A stretch of 31,073 bases of DNA, taken from assembly GCA_964654535.1 (NCBI GenBank), contig CAZZIZ010000015.1:1-31073 (forward strand), written 5' to 3'. Position numbers and translations under genes: made by a program. The DNA is from CAZZIZ01 sp964654535 (GTDB lineage Bacteria; Bacteroidota; Bacteroidia; Chitinophagales; UBA2359). Below are positions 16,498 to 26,157 of this stretch, in pieces. Position 1 is the first letter of the stretch. Every line of letters begins with the position of its first letter. The notes under the pieces are model-generated. The model had not been told where the DNA came from. It saw only the letters and a list, made by a program, of their open reading frames with translations, and ran no database searches.

Positions 16498-17688
16498 TTA
16501 TCCTAAAACCTCAGCAACTTTAGCTGCTGCTTCCTTGAGCAAGATAGCCGACTCAACCTTAAGCCCACTCTCGTCAATAATGACCTTCGCTTTGTCAGCG
16601 TTGGTTCCTTGCAAACGCACGATAATTGGAATCGAGATGTCCCCAATGTTTTTGTAAGCGTCGACTACTCCTTGAGCAACACGATCGCAACGAACGATTC
16701 CTCCGAAAATGTTCAAGAGAATCGCCTTAACGCTCGGGTCTTTCATGATGATACGGAAACCGGCTTCAACACGCTTGGCGTCTGCAGTTCCTCCAACATC
16801 TAAGAAATTTGCCGGTGAACCACCAGACAATTTAATGATGTCCATCGTTGCCATAGCCAAACCTGCACCGTTAACCATACAACCTACGTTGCCATCTAGT
16901 TTAATAAAGTTTAGCTCGTGCTTGCTTGCTTCAACTTCAGTCGGGTCTTCTTCGCTTTCGTCGCGTAGTTCAGCCAAGTCTGCGTGGCGGAACAATGCGT
17001 TTCCGTCTAAAGAGACTTTGCTATCTACTGCTATGACTTTCTGGTCTGAGGTTACCAGACAAGGATTGATTTCAATAAGGCTGGCGTCCATACCCAGGTA
17101 TGCTTTATAAAGTGTCGCTACAAACTTGGTCATACCTTTGAAAGCATCGCCACTCAATCCTAAGTTGTAAGCAATCTTTCTCAACTGGTATCCTTGCAAT
17201 CCTACTTTAGGATCAACCAATTCTTTGTGCAACAAGTGCGGTGTTTTTTCCGCTACTTCTTCAATGTCCATTCCTCCTTCAGAAGAATACACGATTACGT
17301 TTTGGCCTTTACCTCTGTCTAACAAAATACCAACGTAGATTTCGTTTGGCTCGCTGTCGCCAGGGTAGTAGACGTCTTCTGTAATTAGAATCTTGTTGAC
17401 CTTTTTTCCTTCCGCGCTGGTTTGCGGCGTGATTAAGGTCATACCGAGAATCGCTTCTGCATTTTCCTTGACCTCGTCCATAGTTTTGGCGAGTTTGATT
17501 CCACCGCCTTTCCCACGTCCACCTGCGTGCACCTGCGCTTTAACCACCCACATAGGGGTATTGGTTTCTTCTTGCAATTTTTTTGCGGCCGGTAATGCAT
17601 CTTCGATTTTATCGACCATTATTCCTCTTTGGATTGGAACTCCAAAAGAGTTCAATACTTCTTTCGCTTGGTATTCGTGTAAGTTCAT
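16498..17688 (-). CDS. sucC: Succinyl-CoA synthetase beta subunit (ADP/GDP-forming)
   Basis: This TCA-cycle enzyme couples succinyl-CoA cleavage to NTP synthesis. The 396 residues are the normal length. The N-terminal ATP-grasp domain starts MNLHEYQAKEVLNSFGVPIQ, with the glycine-rich AGGRGKGGGIKLA (about 55-67). The C-terminal flavodoxin-like ligase domain carries GCMVNGAGLAMATMD, DVGGTADAKRVEAGF and LNIFGGIVRCD, which include the phosphate and CoA contacts. sucD is not adjacent, which is common in Bacteroidota. The gene is monocistronic here, between repeat-rich DNA and the T9SS-secreted protein. Confidence 0.97.
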   Translation of the reverse strand: MNLHEYQAKEVLNSFGVPIQRGIMVDKIEDALPAAKKLQEETNTPMWVVKAQVHAGGRGKGGGIKLAKTMDEVKENAEAILGMTLITPQTSAEGKKVNKILITEDVYYPGDSEPNEIYVGILLDRGKGQNVIVYSSEGGMDIEEVAEKTPHLLHKELVDPKVGLQGYQLRKIAYNLGLSGDAFKGMTKFVATLYKAYLGMDASLIEINPCLVTSDQKVIAVDSKVSLDGNALFRHADLAELRDESEEDPTEVEASKHELNFIKLDGNVGCMVNGAGLAMATMDIIKLSGGSPANFLDVGGTADAKRVEAGFRIIMKDPSVKAILLNIFGGIVRCDRVAQGVVDAYKNIGDISIPIIVRLQGTNADKAKVIIDESGLKVESAILLKEAAAKVAEVLG

Positions 17689-17777
17689 TTGAGCGTCTAT
17701 TTGCGACGCGCAAAAATATCAAAAAAAGGATGTTTGGCCTTATCTCAGGGACTCGAATTTAAGCCTGCGCTAGACCA

Positions 17778-20700
17778 TCATTCTTTCACTACTTTTTTGA
17801 CCACAGTATTTAGGCCTGCTTGAACTTGAAGTATGTAAATGCCTGATGATAAGCTGCTTGTATCAATCAGCTTTGTGCTTCCTTCGTTCTCCGGAGAAAT
17901 TGCGCTCTCGAAAATTGTCTTTCCCGAAATGTCGATTAAATGCACTTGGGCGCTATTCACATTGTTGGCGAGGTCTATGATTAGATAATCTTGAACCGGA
18001 CTAGGATAAATTTCGAAGTCTATACTTTGCTCCGCCCCACGCTTTATATAAATGGCAGTGGAACTTTCGTGAATGCCGTTGAAATCGACTGATTGTAATC
18101 TGTAGAAATAGGCTTCATTATGTACTTGCGTATCGAGGTGCTGGTAATCGATTTCTACTAGGCTATTACCAGCTCCGTTTAGTTGCGCAATGGTTTCCCA
18201 TTGGTTGCCGTTTTGGGAGCGTTGTACTTTGAAATAGTCATTGTCGATTTCGGTGGCGGTTGTCCATAAAAGTAAGTTGCCATCGTTTCTGCTTTCACCG
18301 CTAAAAGAAAGTAACTCGATTGGGTTTTTGACGCAGCTAATAATGTTGCTGGTTTCGCTGGCGCTGCAGCCCATTTCATCTATTGCGCTAAAAGCATAGG
18401 CCTGACCATCGAAGCTTCCTAGGTCTACGGTCGCGCCTTCTCCTTCTTCTAAACTAAAATTACCATCGCCAGATATTTGATAACTACTTCCATCAATAGC
18501 AGGTAAGCCACCGAAAGCAAAAACGGTTACAGAAAATTCTCCGGTTACTTCGTCGCAGAAATTTTCGAATTCAAGCTCGACAGGACTTAGCCAAAATGCT
18601 TCTACCGGCGGACTGAAAGCTGAACAAGGATCATCGAAGTCTACGTTGCCATCGCCATCGGCAATGGCGGAAATGATAAAGTAATCTGTCTCTTCTTCCA
18701 AGCCGTCGTCTAGAGAGAATGTGCCGGTTGCGTTGATCACTAAAGAATTATCCGCATCGGGCATAGGGCTTTCAGAGATAATAAATACGAGACTCTCGTC
18801 GAAATCCAAAGTAGCATCGCCATTACTGACCACGCCAATGTCATCATCGAAACAAGCGATACCCCCACCGCTAATGGTTCCTGAATCTGCATTGTTAGCT
18901 ACATCAAGCACCTGAAGGTTTATGTCCTCCACTACGGTAATACACGTGGAAGGATTAAACACGTTGAGTTGTACTGTAAATGTTCCACTTTCGGAGTAAG
19001 TATAAGTTGGGCTTTCTTCGTTCGAAGTATTTCCGTCGCCAAAGTCCCACATAAAGAAATCTGCTCCTTGACTTTCGTTTTGGAAGGTAACTGTGAGCGA
19101 TTCGCAAATTCCTGTATCCGTGCTGAAATCAGCGATGACCTCGTCTTGCTCAAAGGCGAATTTGAAAGCCCCAAGGTTACAATTCGTTGAGCCATTTTCT
19201 TCAGACCAAACGCCAGGTGTAGTTGGGAATGGGTTTCCTCCGCAGCCCGCACATACCGCTTGATAGACCACACCCGATTTATCAAATCGACTAGTGCCTC
19301 CATCTACATGTTCGTTGGCTTCATTCGATCCGAAAAAGCTAGCGTAATCGACCTCCGTAGCATTTGGTGCGAAAAGAATAATGTAAAAGTCGCTACCATC
19401 AGTTGTAGACTGAATGGCATCAGGTGTAGTAAATAAACCGTTAGTATTGCCGATATCTGCTGGGCTGCCATTTCCGGCTCCCTGCGTGGCTCCGCCCCAT
19501 CCTGAAACATAAATACGCTGGCACTCGTCTACTAAGAAAGCAGTAGGCGAAATGTTAATCTCGTCTCCCTCACCGAAAACGGTTGAGAAAATTGTGGTGC
19601 CTAAATCTGGAGTGACTTTGTGCAGGAACTGCGTTGTTCCGGGATTGGAAAAAGTGCCTGCGGTAACTGGATAATCGCCTAGCGATTGACCAACCACGTA
19701 GACATTTCCATTTTGATCAAGATCCATTAAGTAGGCCTGATCGAAGTCGTCGGTTCCTAAGTAAGTTGTGTTTATTAAGTCGCCATCGGCGCCTCTTAAG
19801 TGTGTAATGAATCCATCTGCTGGGCCACCTTGATAAGATGAATTTACTGTTCCTCCAAATGTTGGAAGGTCAGGACTATTGGTGCCACCGGTTACATACA
19901 AGTCGTTGTTGGCATCAACCTTAGAAGAGTAGACAGCATCTTCAGCTAGTCCACCTAAGTAAGTACTCCAAAAAACATTGCTCAATTGGCTATTTAACTT
20001 AACCACGACCCCGTCCTGCGACCCACCACCAAAAAGTTGTTGGAATGCGCCCATTGTTAGCGGAAAATCGGTGGACTCTGTACTAGAAGTTATGTAGATG
20101 TTATTATCACTGTCGACATTTACCTCGCCACGAGCATCATCGGAATAATTGAATGACAAGTTCGTCGAAGAGTTTAGTCCATCGTTTTCAGTACCTCCTA
20201 GGAAGGTTGATCCAGTTAGTGAAGAGCCATCCGCACTTAGTTTTGCTACAACAATGTCGGTGCCATTTGGGTAGCCTATGTTGTTCAGGTCGGTCGCATT
20301 TCCTCCACCAAAGGTGTCATCGAATGCTTGCGGCGCCATTGGGAAATCGGCGGAACTGGTCGTTCCCATCAAAATTATTTCACCATCGGCGTTTACAATA
20401 GAACTGTGCGGAAATTCTGCTGAGCCGCCGCCGAGATATGTAGAGAAAAGCGCGTCGGTTCCATCTACGTTGTACTTAATGACCGACATGTCGGTACCTA
20501 AAGGACCGTCTACACCTCCAAAGGTTTCTTGAAAGGCGCCCATAGTGGTCGGGTAAAATTCTCCAAAGGTAACACCGCAGCCAACGAAGTTTCCATCAAC
20601 ATCGTTGGTAGCCGTGGTTCCCCAGTTGTCAGAAGCGGAACCAGTCATTGTTGCAAAAATTAGGGTAGGGTCAATCACTAGATCTCTGTTCGAATCGTAT

Positions 20701-21407
20701 CCATTTGGAAAACTAAAACGAACTTCCGATCCATCTACTTCAAAGAAACAAGGAACCTGAACAATATTATTGTTTACAGATTGGTAGGCAAAAGGCGCCA
20801 TCTCTTGGAGGTTCACGACTGAGTTTTGAAGGTTTAAGTTTTCGCCGTTCTTTTCTAGGCCATCCAAGCCTTGGTAGCTCATTACGATTTGATCCGGATT
20901 AGCGCCCGCTTTTACAATGAGGTCGTATTTAAAATTGTTTTCTTGAGAAAAGAATAAGGCATCAACGCCATCGTAAATTCCTTCGTAACGCACACCTTGA
21001 TAAACGCCCACTTTTGAGGCCCACTTAGATGGGTCGTTTCCTCGGAAGTAATTTCGGTAGTAAGTCAACTTATCCAATCCGCGAATTAGTTCTGTATTGT
21101 TAGCGCCCACGAAATTCATGCGAAAAGCGTGGAAATGAACATCTACGCCTTCTGCTTGATGTGGCTTCGAGTGCTTCAATGTATGCACTGCATCTAGATC
21201 CTCAGGGCTGGTGAGTAGATAAGTAAGCCCTTGATCCTCTAGGAATATCTGAGAATTTGCAACACGCGTTTTAAAGCGAACTTGTTCGGGCCATTGGTTT
21301 TTGTTCTCTTCAAATAAAACACCATTGCCCGCTCTATCGCCCGACTGAGCCTGCACGGTAAGACAGCAAATTGCTAAAAGAAAAAACGCACTAAAATATG
21401 TTCTCAT
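17778..21407 (-). CDS. T9SS-secreted protein with DUF7948-like, SBBP-propeller and PKD domains
   Basis: The protein has 1209 residues: a signal peptide (about 1-20, ...CCLTVQA), a DUF7948-like N-terminal domain (about 30-250, VLFEENKNQWPEQVRFKTRV onward), repeated SBBP-type propeller blades (about 255-720; recurring FPLTMGAFQ, STYLGG and NIYITSSTES-like units), and a PKD domain (about 765-850, MWDFGDGNTSNEESPTYTY). After Gly/Asp-rich sandwich-like sequence there is a fibronectin-like segment (about 1040-1125) and a type A T9SS sorting domain (about 1135-1209, FEIYPSPVQDYLIIDLA to VVKKVVKE). It should be exported across both membranes and attached to or released from the surface. The likely role is adhesion or matrix binding; the ligand is unknown. 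Confidence 0.88.
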   Translation of the reverse strand: MRTYFSAFFLLAICCLTVQAQSGDRAGNGVLFEENKNQWPEQVRFKTRVANSQIFLEDQGLTYLLTSPEDLDAVHTLKHSKPHQAEGVDVHFHAFRMNFVGANNTELIRGLDKLTYYRNYFRGNDPSKWASKVGVYQGVRYEGIYDGVDALFFSQENNFKYDLIVKAGANPDQIVMSYQGLDGLEKNGENLNLQNSVVNLQEMAPFAYQSVNNNIVQVPCFFEVDGSEVRFSFPNGYDSNRDLVIDPTLIFATMTGSASDNWGTTATNDVDGNFVGCGVTFGEFYPTTMGAFQETFGGVDGPLGTDMSVIKYNVDGTDALFSTYLGGGSAEFPHSSIVNADGEIILMGTTSSADFPMAPQAFDDTFGGGNATDLNNIGYPNGTDIVVAKLSADGSSLTGSTFLGGTENDGLNSSTNLSFNYSDDARGEVNVDSDNNIYITSSTESTDFPLTMGAFQQLFGGGSQDGVVVKLNSQLSNVFWSTYLGGLAEDAVYSSKVDANNDLYVTGGTNSPDLPTFGGTVNSSYQGGPADGFITHLRGADGDLINTTYLGTDDFDQAYLMDLDQNGNVYVVGQSLGDYPVTAGTFSNPGTTQFLHKVTPDLGTTIFSTVFGEGDEINISPTAFLVDECQRIYVSGWGGATQGAGNGSPADIGNTNGLFTTPDAIQSTTDGSDFYIILFAPNATEVDYASFFGSNEANEHVDGGTSRFDKSGVVYQAVCAGCGGNPFPTTPGVWSEENGSTNCNLGAFKFAFEQDEVIADFSTDTGICESLTVTFQNESQGADFFMWDFGDGNTSNEESPTYTYSESGTFTVQLNVFNPSTCITVVEDINLQVLDVANNADSGTISGGGIACFDDDIGVVSNGDATLDFDESLVFIISESPMPDADNSLVINATGTFSLDDGLEEETDYFIISAIADGDGNVDFDDPCSAFSPPVEAFWLSPVELEFENFCDEVTGEFSVTVFAFGGLPAIDGSSYQISGDGNFSLEEGEGATVDLGSFDGQAYAFSAIDEMGCSASETSNIISCVKNPIELLSFSGESRNDGNLLLWTTATEIDNDYFKVQRSQNGNQWETIAQLNGAGNSLVEIDYQHLDTQVHNEAYFYRLQSVDFNGIHESSTAIYIKRGAEQSIDFEIYPSPVQDYLIIDLANNVNSAQVHLIDISGKTIFESAISPENEGSTKLIDTSSLSSGIYILQVQAGLNTVVKKVVKE

Positions 21408-21479
21408 CTGTTCTCATTTTACACTCCCTTAAATTAAAGAAATTGTATTCTGAGAAAGCCTTAAGCAATCAAAAAGAGT

Positions 21480-24400
21480 CTAAAATGCACGTTCTACACC
21501 AAGTACCCATCGAAATTGTGCAAAGTCTGGTGAAACGAATGGCGTATGACTCAGTAATAATGGTATATCGAATCGGATGGTTAATGGTTTTACCATTTCG
21601 AGCTGACCAAATTTTCTTACGGTTAGTGCAGAACCAATACCAGCATCGGCTCTAACCTCCGCCCAGACTTCGTTGTTGTTGATAACTCCAATGTCGCCAA
21701 AGAGGTATAAGTCTAAACCAAAGTATCTATTTAGTGGTGAATCAACTGCAAATAGTTCGTCGAAGTCTAGCTCCGCGTTGAGCGCAAAACCATGCTGCCC
21801 ACTGAAAAAGGTACTGATTTCACCATTGGTTGATTCTGGAACGACGTAGCCACTAAAGCCGCGTAGGTTCATACCCCCGCCGTGATGAAAGTGATTGACA
21901 TCGTCGCCGTGGCCAGTCGCATTCTCACTGACAAATCCCAGTGCTCTGGTGTACTTGTTCTCTAGTAATTCTTCTGGGCTGGCGCCAGCTAAATAGGTAA
22001 GAGACTCGGGCGCAATATTATCACCCACTATGGTTTGTCCGAAGAGTCTGACTCGTAAAGGCAATTTATTGCCCAGCTTCCATTGGACAACATTTTCAAA
22101 CCACAACTTACTGTAGTTGTAATCGCTGGTTGAAACCGTAGCGCTCAGCGCAACCAGCCATTTGCCTTCGTGCTTTTCCTTCGCATATTCGTGGAACCAC
22201 TCCAGGTTCATGGTATTGTTCCAATGATCAATGTTCCATTGACTCGGGTTTATGGCATATTGCAAATTGAATCGCTGAAAGGCTTTTACGTAGGCGCGCA
22301 ATTCGTTGTGCTCGTTGTAGGCGTGCTTAACACCTATTTTTCCATAGCGCACACCGTCTAGACTTCTCAATTCTCCGAAAAAAGAGGACTTGCGATTGTT
22401 GTGCCAGCTAAAAGGCGTTTCATACTTTATGCGACCGCTAAAAAGTTCTGGGTCGCGAAATTCCAAAACGGGATCATTCGGGAAGTCAACATCCTGTCTT
22501 CCAAGGCGCGTATTAGCCCAAACCGTAATGTCCCACTTGTGTAACTTCTTTAAGTAGTTGCCGTTTATATGTCCACCTACTTTTAATCCATCGTGTCTAT
22601 TGTACCAAACATCAGGTCGCCAAAACCATTCGTAGTTGTAGCGATCAGCTGGGTTCCATAAGCGATGATCAAAGGTTAGGGTCTGACGTTTTTTAAGTGT
22701 ATTGTTTAAATAGTAGTTGTCTGCAAGGGTATGACTCGGGTCAATTTCTATATCTGCTATTCCTCCTGGAATGCTTATTTCCGTTTCGTAGGTTTTGTTG
22801 ATTTTATTCCAGCCATACCATTTTGGTAATACCGTGGCCTGCGTTTCCTTAACAAAATCTCGCGTTGGAATATAATAGTGATGCTTAGTGTCCTCGTTGT
22901 CGGTAACTACAATTTCCAAAGGAGCTTCCGCGTCCGTTACGCGTTCTAGTTTTAGCAAGTACTTATCATCATCCAGTTTTTCTGGCTTCAGCACTTTATA
23001 ATCGATGGCTTTCTTGGTATCAATCCACTGGTCAAAAAACCAGTTCAAGTCAACGCCAGAAGATTCGATAAAGGCTTGACGCATGTCTTCTTCGTAGGGG
23101 TGACAGAACTTCCACTTTTTGAAGTAGTGACGCATGGCTGTCATAAACTTTTCCTTGCCGAGGTATTGCTCCAGGTTGTAAAGCATAATAGCGGTCTTTT
23201 CATAGACGTGCCAATAGGAATAACCATCAAAAGCATCGCTATGCGTGGTCATATCTATATCCTTTTCAGTGCCCGCCTCATCAAAGAACCAGCCGTGAAT
23301 ATTGGCTTGTCTAGTGGTTCTTGGTTTTTTGTATTTCGCCTTGTATTCTTCGGAATAAGGTTCAGCAACTTCTATCTCTCCATCTATTTTTTCCATCCCC
23401 CAATTGGTTAGAAACTGCGTAAAGCCCTCATCTAGAAAAGCGCGATAAGTTTCGTTAGTGGCCACCATGCCGTAGAACCACATATGCCCAATTTCATGCG
23501 CGAGTAAACTTCTATACTGCGGATCCCAACCAGCGTCCAGCGTAAGCATCGGATACTCCATTCCATCTTTGGCGTCGGCTACTACAATTTTGTTCCAGCC
23601 GTACAAACCAAAGTCTTCCGAAAAGACCTCTATGCACTTCGCCGCAAAGTCCGCAGCGTTTTGCCAACTACCCGCGTGTTGTTCTTGAACCAGAGAAATA
23701 CAATCAACGTTTTTCCATTTTGTTTTCCCAATACGATAAGTTGGACTTGCGGTAAAGCCAAAATCGTGTACGTTTTCGGCATGATAAATCCAAGTTTTAT
23801 GAACAGTGGAGTCGCGTGGAAGCACCAAGGTAGGTGCTTCGTTCCAAGGCTTGTTAGCAAAGTTCTTGATGTCCAGCTTTTTCATTAGATCAGGAGGAAG
23901 CATTTCCGCTTCGTTTTGTAATTGCCCAGTTGCCTCTACGACATAATCGTTGGCAAAAGTTAGCTCAACATCAAAGGTGCCAATGTCACCATAAAACTCA
24001 CGGCTTAAGTGCTGATCCGTGTGCCAGCCAAACTTGCGATCATAAACCGCTATTCTCGGATACCACAATACCCCCTTATATACGTGGTGTCCGTCGCTGT
24101 CAAACCAATGCATGCGGCGTTCAACGCTGGAGTTATCGAAATAAGTCTTGAAGTCCATTTCGAAAACCGCATAGCCACCAGGAGCTATAGGTTCCGCCAT
24201 ATGAACTTTAAGAATAGTATTGTCTAGCTCTGTTTCTAGTAGGTGAGAATTTTCAGGATCACTTTGTTGCACAGCGTCGATTACCGTTCCCAGCCCTTGA
24301 GCTTCATATTTGCCAAACTCAAGTTTGTTGCCATTGCTTTCCTCCATCTGATGGTAATAGCTACCTGGCTGAAAGGCATTTTGATATAAGTGGAAGTAGA

Positions 24401-24680
24401 CCACTTTAAGAGTATCTGGCGAGTTGTTCCAGTAAGTGAGTTTTTGCGATGCCGTAATTATGTCCGTGGTCTCTTCTATTTCTGCTTTGATACTATAATG
24501 TACATCTTGCTGCCAATAGCCTTCAAATGGTTTGCGGTTTGCCCAGTAGTAGGGACTACTTGCCGATCTAAAAGTATTGGGCGGATGAACCGGATCGTAT
24601 TTAAAAGTTGTCTGAGCACTTAGATGAGCGGGGAAAAGAAAAAATCCAATTGAAAATATCAGAATGTAAATATGCCTCAC
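21480..24680 (-). CDS. M1-family zinc metallopeptidase with barrel-like C-terminal half
   Basis: The protein has 1066 residues with a signal peptide (IYILIFSIGFFLFPAHLSA). The M1 domain covers about 60-640: zinc site HEIGH (395-399) with the third ligand Glu418 in FLDEGFTQF, giving the exact HExxH-x18-E spacing, and KDGMEYPML in place of the GxMEN exopeptidase motif. From about 660 the sequence becomes alternating aromatic strands typical of an outer-membrane barrel, with an Omp85-like GGGMNLRGFSGY box near 935-950 and a terminal phenylalanine (VLGVERAF). It thus looks like a surface or periplasmic peptidase fused to a membrane barrel. The start is GTG at 24680; no upstream ATG exists before an in-frame stop. 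It diverges from dprA. Confidence 0.85.
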   Translation of the reverse strand: MRHIYILIFSIGFFLFPAHLSAQTTFKYDPVHPPNTFRSASSPYYWANRKPFEGYWQQDVHYSIKAEIEETTDIITASQKLTYWNNSPDTLKVVYFHLYQNAFQPGSYYHQMEESNGNKLEFGKYEAQGLGTVIDAVQQSDPENSHLLETELDNTILKVHMAEPIAPGGYAVFEMDFKTYFDNSSVERRMHWFDSDGHHVYKGVLWYPRIAVYDRKFGWHTDQHLSREFYGDIGTFDVELTFANDYVVEATGQLQNEAEMLPPDLMKKLDIKNFANKPWNEAPTLVLPRDSTVHKTWIYHAENVHDFGFTASPTYRIGKTKWKNVDCISLVQEQHAGSWQNAADFAAKCIEVFSEDFGLYGWNKIVVADAKDGMEYPMLTLDAGWDPQYRSLLAHEIGHMWFYGMVATNETYRAFLDEGFTQFLTNWGMEKIDGEIEVAEPYSEEYKAKYKKPRTTRQANIHGWFFDEAGTEKDIDMTTHSDAFDGYSYWHVYEKTAIMLYNLEQYLGKEKFMTAMRHYFKKWKFCHPYEEDMRQAFIESSGVDLNWFFDQWIDTKKAIDYKVLKPEKLDDDKYLLKLERVTDAEAPLEIVVTDNEDTKHHYYIPTRDFVKETQATVLPKWYGWNKINKTYETEISIPGGIADIEIDPSHTLADNYYLNNTLKKRQTLTFDHRLWNPADRYNYEWFWRPDVWYNRHDGLKVGGHINGNYLKKLHKWDITVWANTRLGRQDVDFPNDPVLEFRDPELFSGRIKYETPFSWHNNRKSSFFGELRSLDGVRYGKIGVKHAYNEHNELRAYVKAFQRFNLQYAINPSQWNIDHWNNTMNLEWFHEYAKEKHEGKWLVALSATVSTSDYNYSKLWFENVVQWKLGNKLPLRVRLFGQTIVGDNIAPESLTYLAGASPEELLENKYTRALGFVSENATGHGDDVNHFHHGGGMNLRGFSGYVVPESTNGEISTFFSGQHGFALNAELDFDELFAVDSPLNRYFGLDLYLFGDIGVINNNEVWAEVRADAGIGSALTVRKFGQLEMVKPLTIRFDIPLLLSHTPFVSPDFAQFRWVLGVERAF

Positions 24681-24775
24681 GTGATAAATGATTCGTTTCT
24701 GTTATAAGTTCGTAATTTGCGAGGCTAATGTAGTTAAACTAACGAGTCGAAGCGCCTTTGGAAATACACAATGAA

Positions 24776-25858
24776 ATGATCTACCGAATTGGTCTGAGCC
24801 TGCTAAAAGGCATAGGCCCAGTTCTCTCCAAGAACCTGATAAGCTATTGTGGTAGCGCCGAAGCGGTCTTTTCAGAAAAGAAGTCAAAACTGCTTAAAGT
24901 GCCCGGGGTAGGTGATACGGTCATGGATGTCATCAACGAGGATATATTGGTCGAGGCGGAAAAAGAGCTGGACTTTATAGCCAAGAATAATATCTCAGTG
25001 GCTTATTACCTCGATAAGGAATTCCCGCAAAGATTGAAGCACTTTCTTGATACGCCAATTCTATTATACTATCAAGGCAATATCAACTTTAATCCGAGAA
25101 AGTCTATAGCCATCGTTGGAACGCGGAAGGCCACTGCATACGGAAAAGAATTCTGTCAGCAATTGGTCGCCGATTTGAAACCTCACAATGTCACCATAGT
25201 AAGTGGATTGGCTTACGGCATTGACATTTGCGCGCACAAGAGCGCACTAAAAAATGATATGCCCACTATAGGAGTCTTAGGCCACGCTTTAGATACCCTG
25301 TATCCCGCGCAGCATTATAACGTCGCCCAAGAAATGAAAGAGACCGGAGGATTGATCAGTCAGTTTAACTCAAAAACTTTAAGACAGAAAACCAATTTCC
25401 CAGAACGCAACCGAATCATCGCCGCGATGAGTGACGCCACTATCGTGGTCGAAACAGGCTTATCCGGCGGAAGTATTATTACTGCCGAAGTAGCATACGA
25501 ATACAAGCGAGATGTTTTTGCTTATCCAGGTAGAAGTACGGACAAATATTCCGTTGGTTGTAATGCACTCATTAAAACAGGTAAGGCGAAGTTAATCGAG
25601 AATGCTCAAGACCTTTGTTCTGTAATGGGTTGGGAAAAGAAAGCAAAACCTGAGCGTGTGCAGAAGCAATTGTTTGTAGAGCTCGATGAAGAAGAAAAGC
25701 GCATTATAGATTCCTTAACCGATAAGGAAAGTCTACTTATCGATGAGCTCATCGGCCTTTGTCAAATGCCAAATAGTATGATGGCAATGCATCTCCTACA
25801 GTTGGAGATGAAGGGCCTTGTTCGATCACTACCAGGCAATCGTATTGAGTTGACATAA
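24776..25858 (+). CDS. dprA: DNA-processing protein DprA (DNA protecting protein)
   Basis: This protein binds incoming single-stranded DNA and loads RecA during natural transformation. It has 360 residues from ATG at 24776. A helix-hairpin-helix-like N-terminal part (LLKGIGPVLSKNLI, VPGVGDTV) precedes the Rossmann core: GTRKATAYG, SGLAYGIDICAHKSAL, GVLGHALDTLYP, NFPERNRIIAAMSDATIVVE and SGGSIITAEVA. A C-terminal winged-helix DML1-like domain follows (about 300-355). The frame also extends to a TTG at 24758, but the ATG gives the usual start. It is transcribed divergently from the M1 peptidase gene. Confidence 0.95.
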   Translation: MIYRIGLSLLKGIGPVLSKNLISYCGSAEAVFSEKKSKLLKVPGVGDTVMDVINEDILVEAEKELDFIAKNNISVAYYLDKEFPQRLKHFLDTPILLYYQGNINFNPRKSIAIVGTRKATAYGKEFCQQLVADLKPHNVTIVSGLAYGIDICAHKSALKNDMPTIGVLGHALDTLYPAQHYNVAQEMKETGGLISQFNSKTLRQKTNFPERNRIIAAMSDATIVVETGLSGGSIITAEVAYEYKRDVFAYPGRSTDKYSVGCNALIKTGKAKLIENAQDLCSVMGWEKKAKPERVQKQLFVELDEEEKRIIDSLTDKESLLIDELIGLCQMPNSMMAMHLLQLEMKGLVRSLPGNRIELT

Positions 25859-26157
25859 GCGGAATCGCAGCCAAGACATTAAGAAAGCAATCATTTTGCA
25901 TTGTCGTCGATTATACTTTGCCTAAATGCGCTCAATCGGAAAATGTACTACCTCTAGGCTTCTTCCATAATAACTTAGAATCAGAGGCATTTCTGCCCAA
26001 TCGTGACCTAACTTATTGTTCAAAAACACACATTCCCGTTTCTTAGTATAGAATTGCACATAAACCTAGTCTACCTTGTGCGACTATGCTGCTTCCTTTA
26101 CCTTTAAGCAACCAAATCGGGCAAGCATACATCTAGTAAGCGTACTTATTTCAACAC
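25859..26157. other. Intergenic region between dprA and the lipoprotein gene
   Basis: No coding frame, strong hairpin or RNA gene is visible over these 299 bp. The lipoprotein/protease promoter should lie here. The sequence TATACTTTG near 25912 resembles the -7 box but has one base too many between TA and TTTG, so I do not call it. Confidence 0.5.

Noticed and set aside
17711..17718. TATTTTTG (minus strand) as promoter of sucC
   Set aside because: It matches the -7 consensus and the position is plausible, but there is no -33 element about 21 bp upstream and the sequence is A/T-rich, so chance is likely.
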